Source of the DNA: G965230615 sp965230615
GTDB lineage: Bacteria; Pseudomonadota; Gammaproteobacteria; HTCC5015
Length of the DNA: 64,000 nt
Direction of reading: 5' to 3'
NCBI GenBank assembly: GCA_965230615.1
Contig: OZ246012.1
Coordinates: forward strand, 868,001 to 932,000
Below are positions 1 to 8,545 of this stretch, piece after piece. Numbering within the stretch: position 1 is the first letter of the stretch; every line of letters starts with the position of its first letter. The translations under genes and the position numbers were made by a program. A model generated the notes under the pieces. The model ran no database searches. It saw only the letters and a program-made list of their open reading frames with translations, and was not told where the DNA came from.

Positions 1-693
1 GCTGAAGTGCGAGCACGTTTTCAAGGAATTGTACAAAACGTAAAAGTCAATTTGGGGGATAGCGTTACCAAAGGTCAACCACTTGTCACCATTGAAGCCA
101 ACGAAAGTCTGCGCGTTTATACCATTAACTCCCCCACTAACGGTGTTGTGTTAGCACGCAATACCAATATTGGAAATGTCACTGGTGAAGAAGCTCTTTT
201 TACCATCGCTGATTTATCAGAAGTCTGGGCTGAGCTTCATGTTTTTCCAAGTGATATTGGAAAAATAAGAAAACAGCAGCAAGTTCGTATTCACACGATT
301 GAAAATGATAGAGAAATCGAAGCACCAATCACATTGATTCTGCCGACAGCCGATTCATTGAGCCAAACGGTTATTGCCGTAGCTTCCATCCCTAACAAGG
401 ACGGAAAATGGCGACCAGGCATGACCATTGAAGGCGATGTGCATATTTCAGAAAAGCGTGTGGCATTAGCCGTAGCAGAAAGTGCAATACAACGTATCGA
501 GAATAAAACGGTCGTCTTTGTAAAAGAAGGTGAAAGTTATGAAAAACGAGTTGTAAAGCTCGGCAGAGGAGATGGAAAATTCATAGAAGTACGTGAAGGC
601 TTAAAGGCTGGAGAACACTATGTCAGTCAAGGCAGCTTTATTGTGAAGGCAGACATTGGAAAAAATGAAGCTGGTCACGACCACGCGCACTAA
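1..693 (+). CDS. czcB: RND efflux periplasmic adaptor, CzcB/CusB type (5' end missing)
   Basis: Membrane-fusion (HlyD/CzcB) adaptor that links the inner-membrane RND pump to an outer-membrane channel. The reading frame is open from the first base of the window, so the N-terminal part lies upstream. About 230 residues remain: a lipoyl-like segment with GDSVTKGQPLVTIEA, then beta-barrel sequence (LSEVWAELHVFPSDIGKI) and a membrane-proximal domain. The C-terminus ends in GHDHAH, a short His-rich tail plausible for metal handling. The stop overlaps the leader of the next gene, so the two are co-transcribed. Zn/Co/Cd-type substrate is inferred from the downstream pump, not from this fragment. Confidence 0.88.
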   Translation, partial: AEVRARFQGIVQNVKVNLGDSVTKGQPLVTIEANESLRVYTINSPTNGVVLARNTNIGNVTGEEALFTIADLSEVWAELHVFPSDIGKIRKQQQVRIHTIENDREIEAPITLILPTADSLSQTVIAVASIPNKDGKWRPGMTIEGDVHISEKRVALAVAESAIQRIENKTVVFVKEGESYEKRVVKLGRGDGKFIEVREGLKAGEHYVSQGSFIVKADIGKNEAGHDHAH

Positions 694-703
694 AGAGGAT
701 GTT

Positions 704-3700
704 ATGTTAGAAAAGATTATTTATGCATCAATACGCCATCGTTGGCTAATTATGTTTGCTGTCATCGGCTTTATGGCACTTGGTATATACAATTTTAATC
801 GTCTATCCATTGATGCAGTACCAGACATCACCAACGTGCAGGTACAAATTAATACAGAAGCGGCAGGTTATTCTCCGCTAGAAGTAGAACAGCGTGTAAC
901 GTTTCCTATTGAAACCGTGCTTGCTGGAATTCCAAAGCTAGATTACACACGCTCACTGTCCCGTTATGGCCTATCACAAGTGACCGTTGTATTTGAAGAT
1001 GGCACGGACATTTATTTTGCTCGTCAATTGCTTGGAGAACGCCTCTCACAAATTAAAAATGAAATCCCCGAAGGCTTAGAGCCTATTATGGGGCCGATTG
1101 CTACAGGGCTGGGAGAAATTTTCTCTTATGTTGTGGAAGTAGAAGAAGGTGCAAAAAAATCAGACGGTAGTGATTACACTCCTATGGATTTACTCACTGT
1201 GCAAGACTGGATCATTGTTCCGCAACTACGAAATTTGAAAGGTGTTGTAGAAGTAAATTCCATTGGTGGATATGAAAAACAATTTCATGTCATGCCCTAC
1301 CCACAACGACTTTTATCCTATCAACTTACCATCCATGATGTCATGGAAGCACTCGAAAAAAATAACGAAAATGTTGGTGCAGGTTATATAGAAAAAAATG
1401 GTGAACAATATCTTATTCGCGTTCCTGGTCAGGTAAGCAATAGCCACGATATTGAACATATCATTGTAGCCAAACGTGATGAACTTACTATCCGTATTGG
1501 TGATGTCGCCGACGTAAAATTAGGCTCCCCCCTCAGAACAGGCGCAGCCACACAAAATGGTCAAGAAGTTGTGCTTGGTACAGCCATGATGCTCATGGGA
1601 GAAAATAGCCGTGATGTAGCGCAACGCGTAGCAAATAAACTCGATATTATCAATGATAGTCTTCCAGAGGGTATTGTGGCTCGTGCCGTTTATGACCGTA
1701 CGGCTTTAGTCGATCGTACCATCTGGACAGTTGAAAAGAATCTCATGGAAGGTGCTTTATTAGTGATTGTGGTCTTATTCCTTTTGCTTGGGAATATTCG
1801 GGCAGCAATAATCACTGCGGTAGTTATTCCTATTTCTATGCTGATGACTATCACTGGCATGGTGGAGCGCAATGTTTCAGGAAACTTAATGAGCCTTGGT
1901 GCATTGGATTTTGGACTGATTGTCGATGGAGCGGTAATTATCATCGAAAATTGTATTCGTCGTTTTGGTATTGCACAGCATGAACTCGGAAGATTATTAA
2001 CCAAAGATGAGCGCTTTAAACTTACGGCAGAAGCAACAGCAGAAGTGATTCGCCCAAGTCTCTTTGGCGTTATTATTATTACTGTCGTTTATCTGCCGAT
2101 ATTCTCACTTACAGGCATTGAAGGGAAAATGTTTCATCCAATGGCCTTTACGGTAGTGACAGCTTTACTTTCAGCGCTGCTATTATCGCTTGCCTTTGTG
2201 CCAGCAGCAGTCGCTTTGTTTGTTACAGGAAAAGTTGAAGAAAAAGAAAATGCAGTGATTCGCACATCAAAGCAATGCTATCAACCGATGTTGAAATGGA
2301 GTCTTTCGCATCCGTGGTTAATTATTGGTACGGCAACTTCTTTGGTGGTAGTAAGCATATTCATTGCCTCTCGCATGGGGGCAGAATTTATCCCTAGCCT
2401 TGATGAAGGAGATATTGCTTACCACGCCATGCGTATCCCTGGAACAAGCCTGGCGCAGTCTGTAGAAATGCAAAAAGAAGTTGAACGCATCACTACACAA
2501 TTTCCAGAAGTAAAGGAAGTGTTTAGTAAGATCGGTACACCTGAAGTGGCAACTGACCCGATGCCCCCCAATGTCGCAGATACCTTTGTGATGCTAAAAC
2601 CACGAGATCAGTGGCCGACCCCCTCTAAAACAAAAGCAGAATTTGTTGCTGAATTAGAATCCGCCGTTAAAAAGATACCAGGCAATAATTATGAATTTAC
2701 CCAGCCCATACAAATGCGTTTCAATGAGCTTATCTCAGGTGTACGCAGTGACTTGGCTGTCAAAATTTATGGTGATGATTTAGAGCAGCTTCTTGCTTCT
2801 GGAGAAACAATTGCTGGAGTTCTCAGAACTGTATCAGGCGCCGCTGATGTTAAGGTAGAACAAGTCACGGGGTTACCTGTACTCTCTATCCTACCTAAGA
2901 GGTCGGCTCTGGATCGTTATGGTCTAAACATTGCCGATGTACAAGAAGTTATTCAAGTGGCAATGGGTGGCAAAGAAGCAGGTCGACTTTTTGAAGGGGA
3001 TCGTCGCTTTGATATTGTCGTCAGACTACCTGAGCATCTACGTACCGATATAGCAACATTAGAACGCTTGCCTATCCCATTGGTACAAACGGAAAATACC
3101 TCCTCTAATGGGCTGCCTGATTACGTGCCTCTTAAGGAGGTGGCAACATTGGAAATTACTTACGGGCCAAATCAGATTAGCCGTGAAAATGGTAAGCGAC
3201 GCATCGTTGTTACCGCCAATGTTCGAGGGCGTGATTTGGGAAGTTTCGTTGAAGATGTACAGCAAGCAGTACGTAAGGACGCAAAGTTACCTGCGGGCTA
3301 TTGGACGGAATATGGTGGTACATTTGAGCAATTAATCTCTGCTCGTGCCAGATTAATGATAGTGGTGCCTGTTGCGTTATTATTGATCTTTGGTTTGCTT
3401 TTTATGGCCTTTGGTTCAGCACGAGCAGCACTGCTGATTTTCACAGGTGTTCCTCTCGCATTAACAGGTGGCGTTGCTGCATTATGGCTTCGAGATATAC
3501 CTTTGTCGATCTCTGCGGGTGTAGGCTTTATTGCACTTTCTGGAGTGGCGGTTCTCAATGGAGTTGTAATGGTATCTTTTATCAGGTCTTTACAGGAAAA
3601 AGGCATGAAGCTCGATCAAGCCATTATTGAAGGGGCTTTAACGAGACTGCGACCTATCTTAATGACGGCCTTAGTTGCCAGCCTTGGTTTTGTGCCAATG

Positions 3701-3853
3701 GCACTTAATACAGGTGCAGGAGCAGAAGTACAGCGTCCACTCGCCACCGTAGTCATTGGCGGAATAGTATCATCCACAATGTTAACATTATTAGTGCTTC
3801 CAACACTTTATCGCTTGTTTCATCGCGATAAATCAATAGAGGATAATCAATGA
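704..3853 (+). CDS. czcA: Heavy-metal RND efflux pump, CzcA type
   Basis: Proton-driven inner-membrane pump of the HME-RND family, about 1049 residues, close to the family norm. The fourth transmembrane helix carries DFGLIVDGAVIIIEN near residue 402. The DFG...DGA acid pattern is that of CzcA-like (Zn/Co/Cd/Ni) pumps; Cu/Ag pumps such as CusA have a different motif here. Two large periplasmic loops and 12 membrane segments are recognisable. The ATG at 704 follows AGAGGA and matches the usual start MLEKIIYASIRHRW; an in-frame ATG at 656 overlaps czcB and is less likely. Cargo of the mobile element. The exact metal cannot be read from sequence. Confidence 0.93.
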   Translation: MLEKIIYASIRHRWLIMFAVIGFMALGIYNFNRLSIDAVPDITNVQVQINTEAAGYSPLEVEQRVTFPIETVLAGIPKLDYTRSLSRYGLSQVTVVFEDGTDIYFARQLLGERLSQIKNEIPEGLEPIMGPIATGLGEIFSYVVEVEEGAKKSDGSDYTPMDLLTVQDWIIVPQLRNLKGVVEVNSIGGYEKQFHVMPYPQRLLSYQLTIHDVMEALEKNNENVGAGYIEKNGEQYLIRVPGQVSNSHDIEHIIVAKRDELTIRIGDVADVKLGSPLRTGAATQNGQEVVLGTAMMLMGENSRDVAQRVANKLDIINDSLPEGIVARAVYDRTALVDRTIWTVEKNLMEGALLVIVVLFLLLGNIRAAIITAVVIPISMLMTITGMVERNVSGNLMSLGALDFGLIVDGAVIIIENCIRRFGIAQHELGRLLTKDERFKLTAEATAEVIRPSLFGVIIITVVYLPIFSLTGIEGKMFHPMAFTVVTALLSALLLSLAFVPAAVALFVTGKVEEKENAVIRTSKQCYQPMLKWSLSHPWLIIGTATSLVVVSIFIASRMGAEFIPSLDEGDIAYHAMRIPGTSLAQSVEMQKEVERITTQFPEVKEVFSKIGTPEVATDPMPPNVADTFVMLKPRDQWPTPSKTKAEFVAELESAVKKIPGNNYEFTQPIQMRFNELISGVRSDLAVKIYGDDLEQLLASGETIAGVLRTVSGAADVKVEQVTGLPVLSILPKRSALDRYGLNIADVQEVIQVAMGGKEAGRLFEGDRRFDIVVRLPEHLRTDIATLERLPIPLVQTENTSSNGLPDYVPLKEVATLEITYGPNQISRENGKRRIVVTANVRGRDLGSFVEDVQQAVRKDAKLPAGYWTEYGGTFEQLISARARLMIVVPVALLLIFGLLFMAFGSARAALLIFTGVPLALTGGVAALWLRDIPLSISAGVGFIALSGVAVLNGVVMVSFIRSLQEKGMKLDQAIIEGALTRLRPILMTALVASLGFVPMALNTGAGAEVQRPLATVVIGGIVSSTMLTLLVLPTLYRLFHRDKSIEDNQ

Positions 3854-4452
3854 GTGTTCAGATTTCACATTTTCTTATTGGATATTTTATTGCATTTTTC
3901 GGCTCTGCTGTTATCTGGAGGAACTACGTCGTTAAAAAAACGACAGGTGCAGAAGCATTTAAACTGAATAAAAAGACAGGTGTTGAAGCCATCACAAGCC
4001 GATATTTTAAAGGCTTGCCTTTAGTTTCTATAGTTGTGTTGGTGCTGTATATCGCTTTCCCTGAACTCTACAACAAAATTGGCATAATCAAGCTACTTGA
4101 TACAAAACCTGTCCAATATGCAGGCATAGCTATTATGACGCTTGCACTAATGCTAATAGTAGTAGCACAATCACAGATGGGAGCTTCTTGGCGAATCGGT
4201 ATTGATTCAGAAAATAGAACCGATTTAGTGTTAAAAGGTATTTTTTCTTTGTCGAGAAACCCTATTTTCGTGGGGATTATTTTTTCTTCCTTGGGGTATT
4301 TTTTAGTTTTGCCCAATGCGCTAACACTAACTATTCTTTTACTTGATATTGCACTAATTCAAGTGCAGGTACAGTTAGAAGAACAGTACCTCAAAAAAAT
4401 GCATGGCGAAAGCTACGAAAAATACTGCCAAAAAGTACGACGATGGCTTTAA
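3850..4452 (+). CDS. CzcN/NccN-like isoprenylcysteine-methyltransferase-fold membrane protein
   Basis: Integral membrane protein of about 200 residues with several hydrophobic segments. The C-terminal half is typical of the ICMT/PEMT methyltransferase fold (SRNPIFVGIIFSSLGYF, then EEQYLKKMHGESYEKYCQKVRRW). Proteins of this type (CzcN, NccN) accompany czc/ncc metal-resistance operons in Cupriavidus; their reaction is unproven. The start overlaps the czcA stop by 4 nt (ATGA), showing translational coupling and a role tied to the pump. The assignment rests on the fold-like C-terminus plus context. Confidence 0.8.
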   Translation: MSVQISHFLIGYFIAFFGSAVIWRNYVVKKTTGAEAFKLNKKTGVEAITSRYFKGLPLVSIVVLVLYIAFPELYNKIGIIKLLDTKPVQYAGIAIMTLALMLIVVAQSQMGASWRIGIDSENRTDLVLKGIFSLSRNPIFVGIIFSSLGYFLVLPNALTLTILLLDIALIQVQVQLEEQYLKKMHGESYEKYCQKVRRWL

Positions 4453-4457
4453 ATGAG

Positions 4458-5387
4458 CTATGCCACATTGTTTTTGGTAAGTGGCATTGCTGGCGCTGCG
4501 GGTGATGGGTTTCTCGGTGGTGGTGGTTTGTCGTCAACTGGACGTGGAATTGGCGGCGGAGCGTAGCTTAAAATCAGATGTTTTTTATCGCTGGAAGTAT
4601 CCACTTTACCTTTGGCTTGCGGGTATATTTCCAGCACTTCCTTAACGGTGTTTTTAAAGGCGTATTTGAAATTCTCTATTGTGTAAGTGCTGTTAAACAG
4701 TCTGTGCAAAAATTCCCACGATATGGGCTTTTTTTGTCGCCACTTGGTGCGGGGTAATACATCGACAAGCAACAGGTAAATATTCCAGAAAAAGCATTTC
4801 TTCCGTGTACCAATCACATGCTTAAAATCTACAGGAAAAGCGCAGTTAAACATGAAATTAGGATTTAACCGCAATTCAGTAATGTAGTCGTTTTTCACGG
4901 TGGAATCGAACATCAAGTTATGCGTATCAGAATAATTAAATAGCCCGTAAAGCTCATTATCCTCATGGTACAAAAACGAGATTTTCGCGTAGACCAATTT
5001 GATGAGGTGGAAAACTACTTCTTTAGGGTGTCGGGATTTGGCATTGTCATAACCAAAATCTGCGGCAATATCTCGATGGGATTTGGAAGCATCATAGACA
5101 AAAGCATTATCAAGATAGGCACGATGAAAGAAGTACAGAAGAACCCGTCTACCCTCCATTGCATGAGGCACACCCAAAACGACACTCTTCCCCTGTGTCG
5201 CTCCGTCAATCAGTAGATTTTTATCAATATTCACGTCTTGAAACGTCCGCTTCTCAACCGCTTTATTAGTTGGAAGCGTCGGTAAACTGATAAAAATAGC
5301 CACCATTGGACTGACGGGATAGGTCTCCAAAAAGTATTGATCTGCTGTTTCTGGCGGCTTTTCATGCCGCGAATCGTTCGCACTCAT
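4458..5387 (-). CDS. repA: Plasmid-type replication initiator, RepA-like
   Basis: About 309 residues resembling the plasmid RepA_C family: an early FISLPTLPTNKAVEKRTFQD, a middle RRVLLYFFHRAYLDNAF segment with RDIAADFG, then the winged-helix-like FHLIKLVYAKISFLY, and late KPISWEFLHRLFNS and YAFKNTVKEVLEIYPQAK. These proteins bind iterons to start plasmid replication. The C-terminus is a low-complexity Pro-rich tail (APPPIPRPVDDKPPPPRNPSP). It is convergent with the czc cargo and upstream of the transfer module. A rep gene in an integrated element suggests replication of an excised circle or descent from a plasmid. The family call is by eye and moderately secure. Confidence 0.72.
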   Translation of the reverse strand: MSANDSRHEKPPETADQYFLETYPVSPMVAIFISLPTLPTNKAVEKRTFQDVNIDKNLLIDGATQGKSVVLGVPHAMEGRRVLLYFFHRAYLDNAFVYDASKSHRDIAADFGYDNAKSRHPKEVVFHLIKLVYAKISFLYHEDNELYGLFNYSDTHNLMFDSTVKNDYITELRLNPNFMFNCAFPVDFKHVIGTRKKCFFWNIYLLLVDVLPRTKWRQKKPISWEFLHRLFNSTYTIENFKYAFKNTVKEVLEIYPQAKGKVDTSSDKKHLILSYAPPPIPRPVDDKPPPPRNPSPAAPAMPLTKNNVA

Positions 5388-5398
5388 AAAAAATATTT

Positions 5399-5421
5399 TA
5401 TCAGTGATTGAACGCAGCTAA
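5399..5421. repeat. Copy 1 of a 23-bp direct repeat near the rep genes
   Basis: TATCAGTGATTGAACGCAGC plus three bases, repeated with three mismatches at 5726-5748 in the same orientation. The pair flanks the small gene upstream of repA. It could be an initiator binding site (iteron-like) or an operator; two copies are too few to decide. Confidence 0.45.
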
Positions 5422-5429
5422 CAGGCTAC

Positions 5430-5633
5430 CTAGCGAGAATGTCCCTTCTTGGTGGTTTCCGAGATAACTCGATCATCTGGGTTGTTTTGCTCTTCCTGAT
5501 AGGCTTGAGCGAGCTTCCCCATAACTTCTGTCAGTTCTTCTGACGAAATGTCTTTAATATCAAGGGTTTCACCGCCTTCTTGTTCCGCAGCCAAAACCTT
5601 CTCGTTGTCATCGCCCCTGCTTATCGCACCCAT
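5430..5633 (-). CDS. Small hypothetical protein upstream of repA
   Basis: A 67-residue acidic protein with no domain I recognise. It has a helical centre (SSEELTEVMGKLAQAYQEEQ) and a charged C-terminus. It lies 42 bp upstream of repA on the same strand and is bracketed by the 23-bp direct repeats, so a role in copy control or replication regulation is possible but not shown. No cysteine pairs or membrane segment. Confidence 0.55.
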   Translation of the reverse strand: MGAISRGDDNEKVLAAEQEGGETLDIKDISSEELTEVMGKLAQAYQEEQNNPDDRVISETTKKGHSR

Positions 5634-5919
5634 GTAAACCTGCTTATTGATTAATTACTAACCAATAAGCAATACCACCTAAACAGTTAATAAATCGTTA
5701 ATGTTCGCTATATTTTTATCTCAAATATCAGTGATTAAACGCGGTTAATTCCTTTAAAAACAACTATTTACAAGCCTATCTTCTTGTGAAATTCTTTAAA
5801 TGCAGGCGGGAATTTGGAAGCCTGTAAACGCCACTCACAAGGTGGCATTCAACAGGCGAAGGGCGGCTTAAAAGGCGGCTCTATTGTTCGGTTTTCCACT
5901 CACAAGGGGGAAAAGACCC
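5634..5919. promoter_or_regulatory. Divergent intergenic region of the rep module, with palindrome
   Basis: AT-rich non-coding stretch between the minus-strand rep genes and the plus-strand membrane-protein genes. It contains a perfect 8-bp inverted repeat, GCTTATTG (5642-5649) and CAATAAGC (5663-5670), 9 bp outside the small-gene start, well placed for an operator or promoter, and the second 23-bp repeat (5726-5748). Nearer the plus-strand gene, CCACTCACAAGG occurs twice (around 5830 and 5896). A replication origin is possible but no iteron array is visible. Confidence 0.45.
5726..5748. repeat. Copy 2 of the 23-bp direct repeat
   Basis: TATCAGTGATTAAACGCGGT plus three bases; same orientation as the copy at 5399-5421 and 327 bp away. 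See that entry for interpretation. Confidence 0.45.
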
Positions 5920-6294
5920 ATGCTAGAAACCCTTATCTCTGGGTTATATGCGGCCAACATCTTTGGATGTTTGGTCGCCTATCTGCCACAGGCGATCTCA
6001 CTGCGAAAACAACTGCTCACTGACAGGGTTGACCTGTCAGTGAGTCTTCCGACTTGGATGCTCTGGTGCTACTGCAACAGCGTGACCTTCCTGTTCAGCT
6101 TTACTTCAACGGACAGTTGGGAATTCCAGTTGATCGCTTCGGCAAACTTCATCCTGTCATGGCTCACGCTCTATCTGGCATGGGCTGTTCACAGGCGCTA
6201 CGACCAACTCAATCCCATAACTTCAACGGCAAATCATGCGCCACAAGCGCGTGATGCTGCCAACACTCCACAAGAGGACTCAAACCATGAGTAA
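5920..6294 (+). CDS. Small membrane protein with PQ-loop-like segment
   Basis: About 124 residues, three predicted membrane segments. The first contains NIFGCLVAYLPQAISLRKQL, which resembles the PQ-loop motif of small SWEET/PQ-loop transporters; similarity is limited and I do not assign a substrate. The ATG at 5920 is chosen because GGGGGAAAAG lies just upstream; an in-frame upstream start at 5884 has no better site. It overlaps the next gene by 8 nt, so the two are translationally coupled. Found in the mobile element between rep and transfer genes. Confidence 0.6.
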   Translation: MLETLISGLYAANIFGCLVAYLPQAISLRKQLLTDRVDLSVSLPTWMLWCYCNSVTFLFSFTSTDSWEFQLIASANFILSWLTLYLAWAVHRRYDQLNPITSTANHAPQARDAANTPQEDSNHE

Positions 6295-7006
6295 ACCATC
6301 AGAATCCATCAATGCGTTAGGCAATATCTTTGCTGAATATGCCAGAGGGCCAAAAGCCTTCGCCATGCTCACAGCAGACTGCCTTTTCAGTACCAACATG
6401 CCTTTTCTTAGGGTAAATATCGGAGAAAGGGTGCTTTCTGCATTCTTTGTCATGGTGATGTCCATCGTTGCCATAGCGATGTGTTTTGTCATGAAGGTAG
6501 ACCCTACCTTTGTTTATATTTATCTCGGCTTGCTTTGGGCAATGACGATCTATCACCTGTTTGTGATCCATCGGCGCAATAGCAATGATAAGCCTGTGCA
6601 TACACGTTATTCAGGGGATTTTGTTATTGCTCCTGTTGCTAAGAAGCTCCCCAAAGGCACAAATTACTGGTGGTTAGAAAGTTTCTATGAACCACTGCTT
6701 GTTGGCGTTACAGGTCTTCTTATTTACACATTCCTAGACAAAGGGCTTGGCAATTTATTGCTATTCACAGTGCCGTGGATGTTCCTGCGCAGTCAGTACG
6801 CTCGCATGATTTACCGCAATCAAATGCTTGACGAAATGGATGCCTATTTGGAGTCGCAATACAAACTCGATGCAATAAATGGAAAGCCTGCCTCGGAAAC
6901 AGCCGGTGTGATTGTTAAAAACGTTAATCACATGCGCCCCACACAAAAAGAAGCCCTAGCCAAACGCATGCTTGGCGATAAAGACTTCTCGGAAATGTCC
7001 TCCTGA
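6287..7006 (+). CDS. Hypothetical inner-membrane protein
   Basis: About 239 residues. Four or so hydrophobic segments are grouped in two pairs (VLSAFFVMVMSIVAIAMCFV / FVYIYLGLLWAMTIYHLFVI, and LLVGVTGLLIYTFLD / GNLLLFTVPWMFLRSQ), with a soluble C-terminus containing KPASETAGVIVKNVNHMRP. The start is the ATG at 6287 with AGAGGAC upstream, overlapping the previous stop. Position before the coupling-protein gene suggests a conjugation- or maintenance-linked role, but no known Tra family is recognised. Confidence 0.6.
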   Translation: MSKPSESINALGNIFAEYARGPKAFAMLTADCLFSTNMPFLRVNIGERVLSAFFVMVMSIVAIAMCFVMKVDPTFVYIYLGLLWAMTIYHLFVIHRRNSNDKPVHTRYSGDFVIAPVAKKLPKGTNYWWLESFYEPLLVGVTGLLIYTFLDKGLGNLLLFTVPWMFLRSQYARMIYRNQMLDEMDAYLESQYKLDAINGKPASETAGVIVKNVNHMRPTQKEALAKRMLGDKDFSEMSS

Positions 7007-7078
7007 AGCTCAGTAATTCTCACTTTCTTTTTACCTAATTAACCCGTGGGGAGTGATCCACTCCCCAAAGGAGAAACG

Positions 7079-7837
7079 ATGAATGAGCTGGCTTTATTCG
7101 CAGGCGCTGGCGGAGGGATTCTCGGCGGATACCTGCTTGGATGGACAACCGTTTGCGGTGTGGAACGTGATGCCTACGCAGCAGGGGTTTTGGCGCAACG
7201 ACAAAATGATGGATTGCTCCCGCCTTTCCCAATTTGGAGTGACGTGGAAAGTTTTGACGGCAACACATGGCGAGGGCTTGTTGATGTCATATCAGGAGGT
7301 TTCCCCTGCCAAGACATTAGCCTCGCCGGTAAAGGTGCAGGCATAACAGGGCAACGTAGCGGACTCTGGAAAGAGTTCGCCAGGATTATTGGCGAAGTAC
7401 GACCGCCATACGCATTCATTGAGAACAGCCCAGCTCTCGTTATTCGAGGACTCGATGTCGTTCTCAGTGATCTTGCCGCGTGCGGGTACGATGCAGAGTG
7501 GCTGTGTCTATCAGCAGCCCAATGTGGCGCTCCCCATCTCCGTGACCGCATCTGGATTCTTGCCTACGCCCGTTGCCTCGGACGGAAAAAGAACCCCCAT
7601 AAAAAAGCACTACGCCTATCGCCCCATCGAGAAGGACGCTCCCGATTCTCTGGCGCAATGGATCATGCGCGAGAGTGGTTTGGAACACGCCCGACTGGAG
7701 CCTCCCCTATGGGAGTGGATGATGGGGTGGCCTTTAGGATGGACAGAATTAAAGCCGCTGGCAACGGGCAAGTTCCAAGAGTGGCAGCAACAGCATTCCT
7801 TACATTAATGCGGAGAATAAACCATGAAAACCATTGA
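7079..7837 (+). CDS. C5 cytosine DNA methyltransferase (short, phage/plasmid type)
   Basis: Transfers a methyl group from SAM to cytosine C5 in DNA. Motifs in order: LFAGAGG (I, residues 4-10), GGFPCQDIS with the catalytic Cys near residue 77 (IV), ENSP (VI, near 114), RDRIW (VIII, near 154) and AAGNGQVPRVAATAF (X, near 227). Only about 70 residues separate VIII from X, so the target-recognition domain is very small, as in phage-type Dcm proteins. The ATG at 7079 has AAAGGAG upstream. It overlaps the next gene by 14 nt. A second open frame overlaps its 3' half (7389-7808). Likely protects or marks element DNA; no partner restriction enzyme is visible. Confidence 0.85.
   Translation: MNELALFAGAGGGILGGYLLGWTTVCGVERDAYAAGVLAQRQNDGLLPPFPIWSDVESFDGNTWRGLVDVISGGFPCQDISLAGKGAGITGQRSGLWKEFARIIGEVRPPYAFIENSPALVIRGLDVVLSDLAACGYDAEWLCLSAAQCGAPHLRDRIWILAYARCLGRKKNPHKKALRLSPHREGRSRFSGAMDHAREWFGTRPTGASPMGVDDGVAFRMDRIKAAGNGQVPRVAATAFLTLMRRINHENH
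7389..7808 (+). CDS. Overlapping ORF inside the methyltransferase gene (possible dual coding)
   Basis: Open for 139 codons in a different frame from the methyltransferase. TTG at 7389 is the first possible start; an ATG at 7455 would give a shorter product. The product has the look of a real protein: SLRTAQLSLFEDSMSFSVIL, LPRAGTMQSG, GFLPTPVASDG, EWMMGWPLGWTELKPLATGK. From memory these phrases recur in phage/prophage proteins linked to Dcm genes (LPTP..SDG and LMG.P.GWT.L motifs). The methyltransferase frame is also intact through motif X, so both frames may be under selection. It may instead be an out-of-frame echo; codon-level conservation would decide. Confidence 0.5.
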   Translation: MAKYDRHTHSLRTAQLSLFEDSMSFSVILPRAGTMQSGCVYQQPNVALPISVTASGFLPTPVASDGKRTPIKKHYAYRPIEKDAPDSLAQWIMRESGLEHARLEPPLWEWMMGWPLGWTELKPLATGKFQEWQQQHSLH

Positions 7838-8543
7838 ACAGATTCATGCAGGTAAATGGGAAAAAGCAGAGCCTTCTAGCGCTGATATTGACGCGGAATT
7901 AAAAGACGTTGTTGAACCGATTTTAAAAGAACATGCGGCACGGCTTGATGAAAAAATCCGTGATGCAATGGAGCAATCAACAACAGGTTTTTGGGATAAA
8001 AAGGAAGTCTATGAGCGTGTAGATTTAAGTGAAGTCGCCAATGATATTTGGACGGCTTTACACAAAATTGATAACTCGCCAATCGCGCAAATTATTCACG
8101 GTGCGATCTATGGAGTTACCGATCAAGCAGTTGAGTTAGGTGCTGCGATCTATTCACTTATTGAAGAACGGTTGGGAGAAACCCTAACAACCACGATTAA
8201 CGATACCGATGCATATAGCCGCCTCATTGATCCGATGATTAAAGCAGCGCAAGCCGAATATTACGAAGAGCTTTTTAATCACTATGACGAGCAGGAAAAG
8301 CACGCGCCTGATCCACAACCCGAAGATATTTATCCCGATGCCTCCCCCGAAGAATTGCAAAAACTATTGGGTTATGACGGCGGCGATAATCTGGCAATAA
8401 CAGCCAAGAATGATCCCCCACCTTTGCTGCTCGAAGATAAGCGCGCAATCCCGTTAAGTGAAGCATTACCTTCTCTGGATTATCTGGAAGCGCATGTCAC
8501 TTATGACAGTTCCGCAGAAGCTAACAACGGACTGGAGAGGTAA
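7824..8543 (+). CDS. Hypothetical acidic protein of the transfer region
   Basis: 239 residues, soluble, strongly acidic, mostly helical by composition, with a Pro/Asp-rich stretch near residue 160 (HAPDPQPEDIYPDASPEELQ). No catalytic motif recognised. GGAGAA precedes the ATG; the start lies inside the end of the methyltransferase gene and the stop is 2 nt before the coupling ATPase start, so it belongs to the same operon. Could be an accessory to the coupling protein; unproven. Confidence 0.6.
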   Translation: MKTIEQIHAGKWEKAEPSSADIDAELKDVVEPILKEHAARLDEKIRDAMEQSTTGFWDKKEVYERVDLSEVANDIWTALHKIDNSPIAQIIHGAIYGVTDQAVELGAAIYSLIEERLGETLTTTINDTDAYSRLIDPMIKAAQAEYYEELFNHYDEQEKHAPDPQPEDIYPDASPEELQKLLGYDGGDNLAITAKNDPPPLLLEDKRAIPLSEALPSLDYLEAHVTYDSSAEANNGLER

Positions 8544-8545
8544 GC

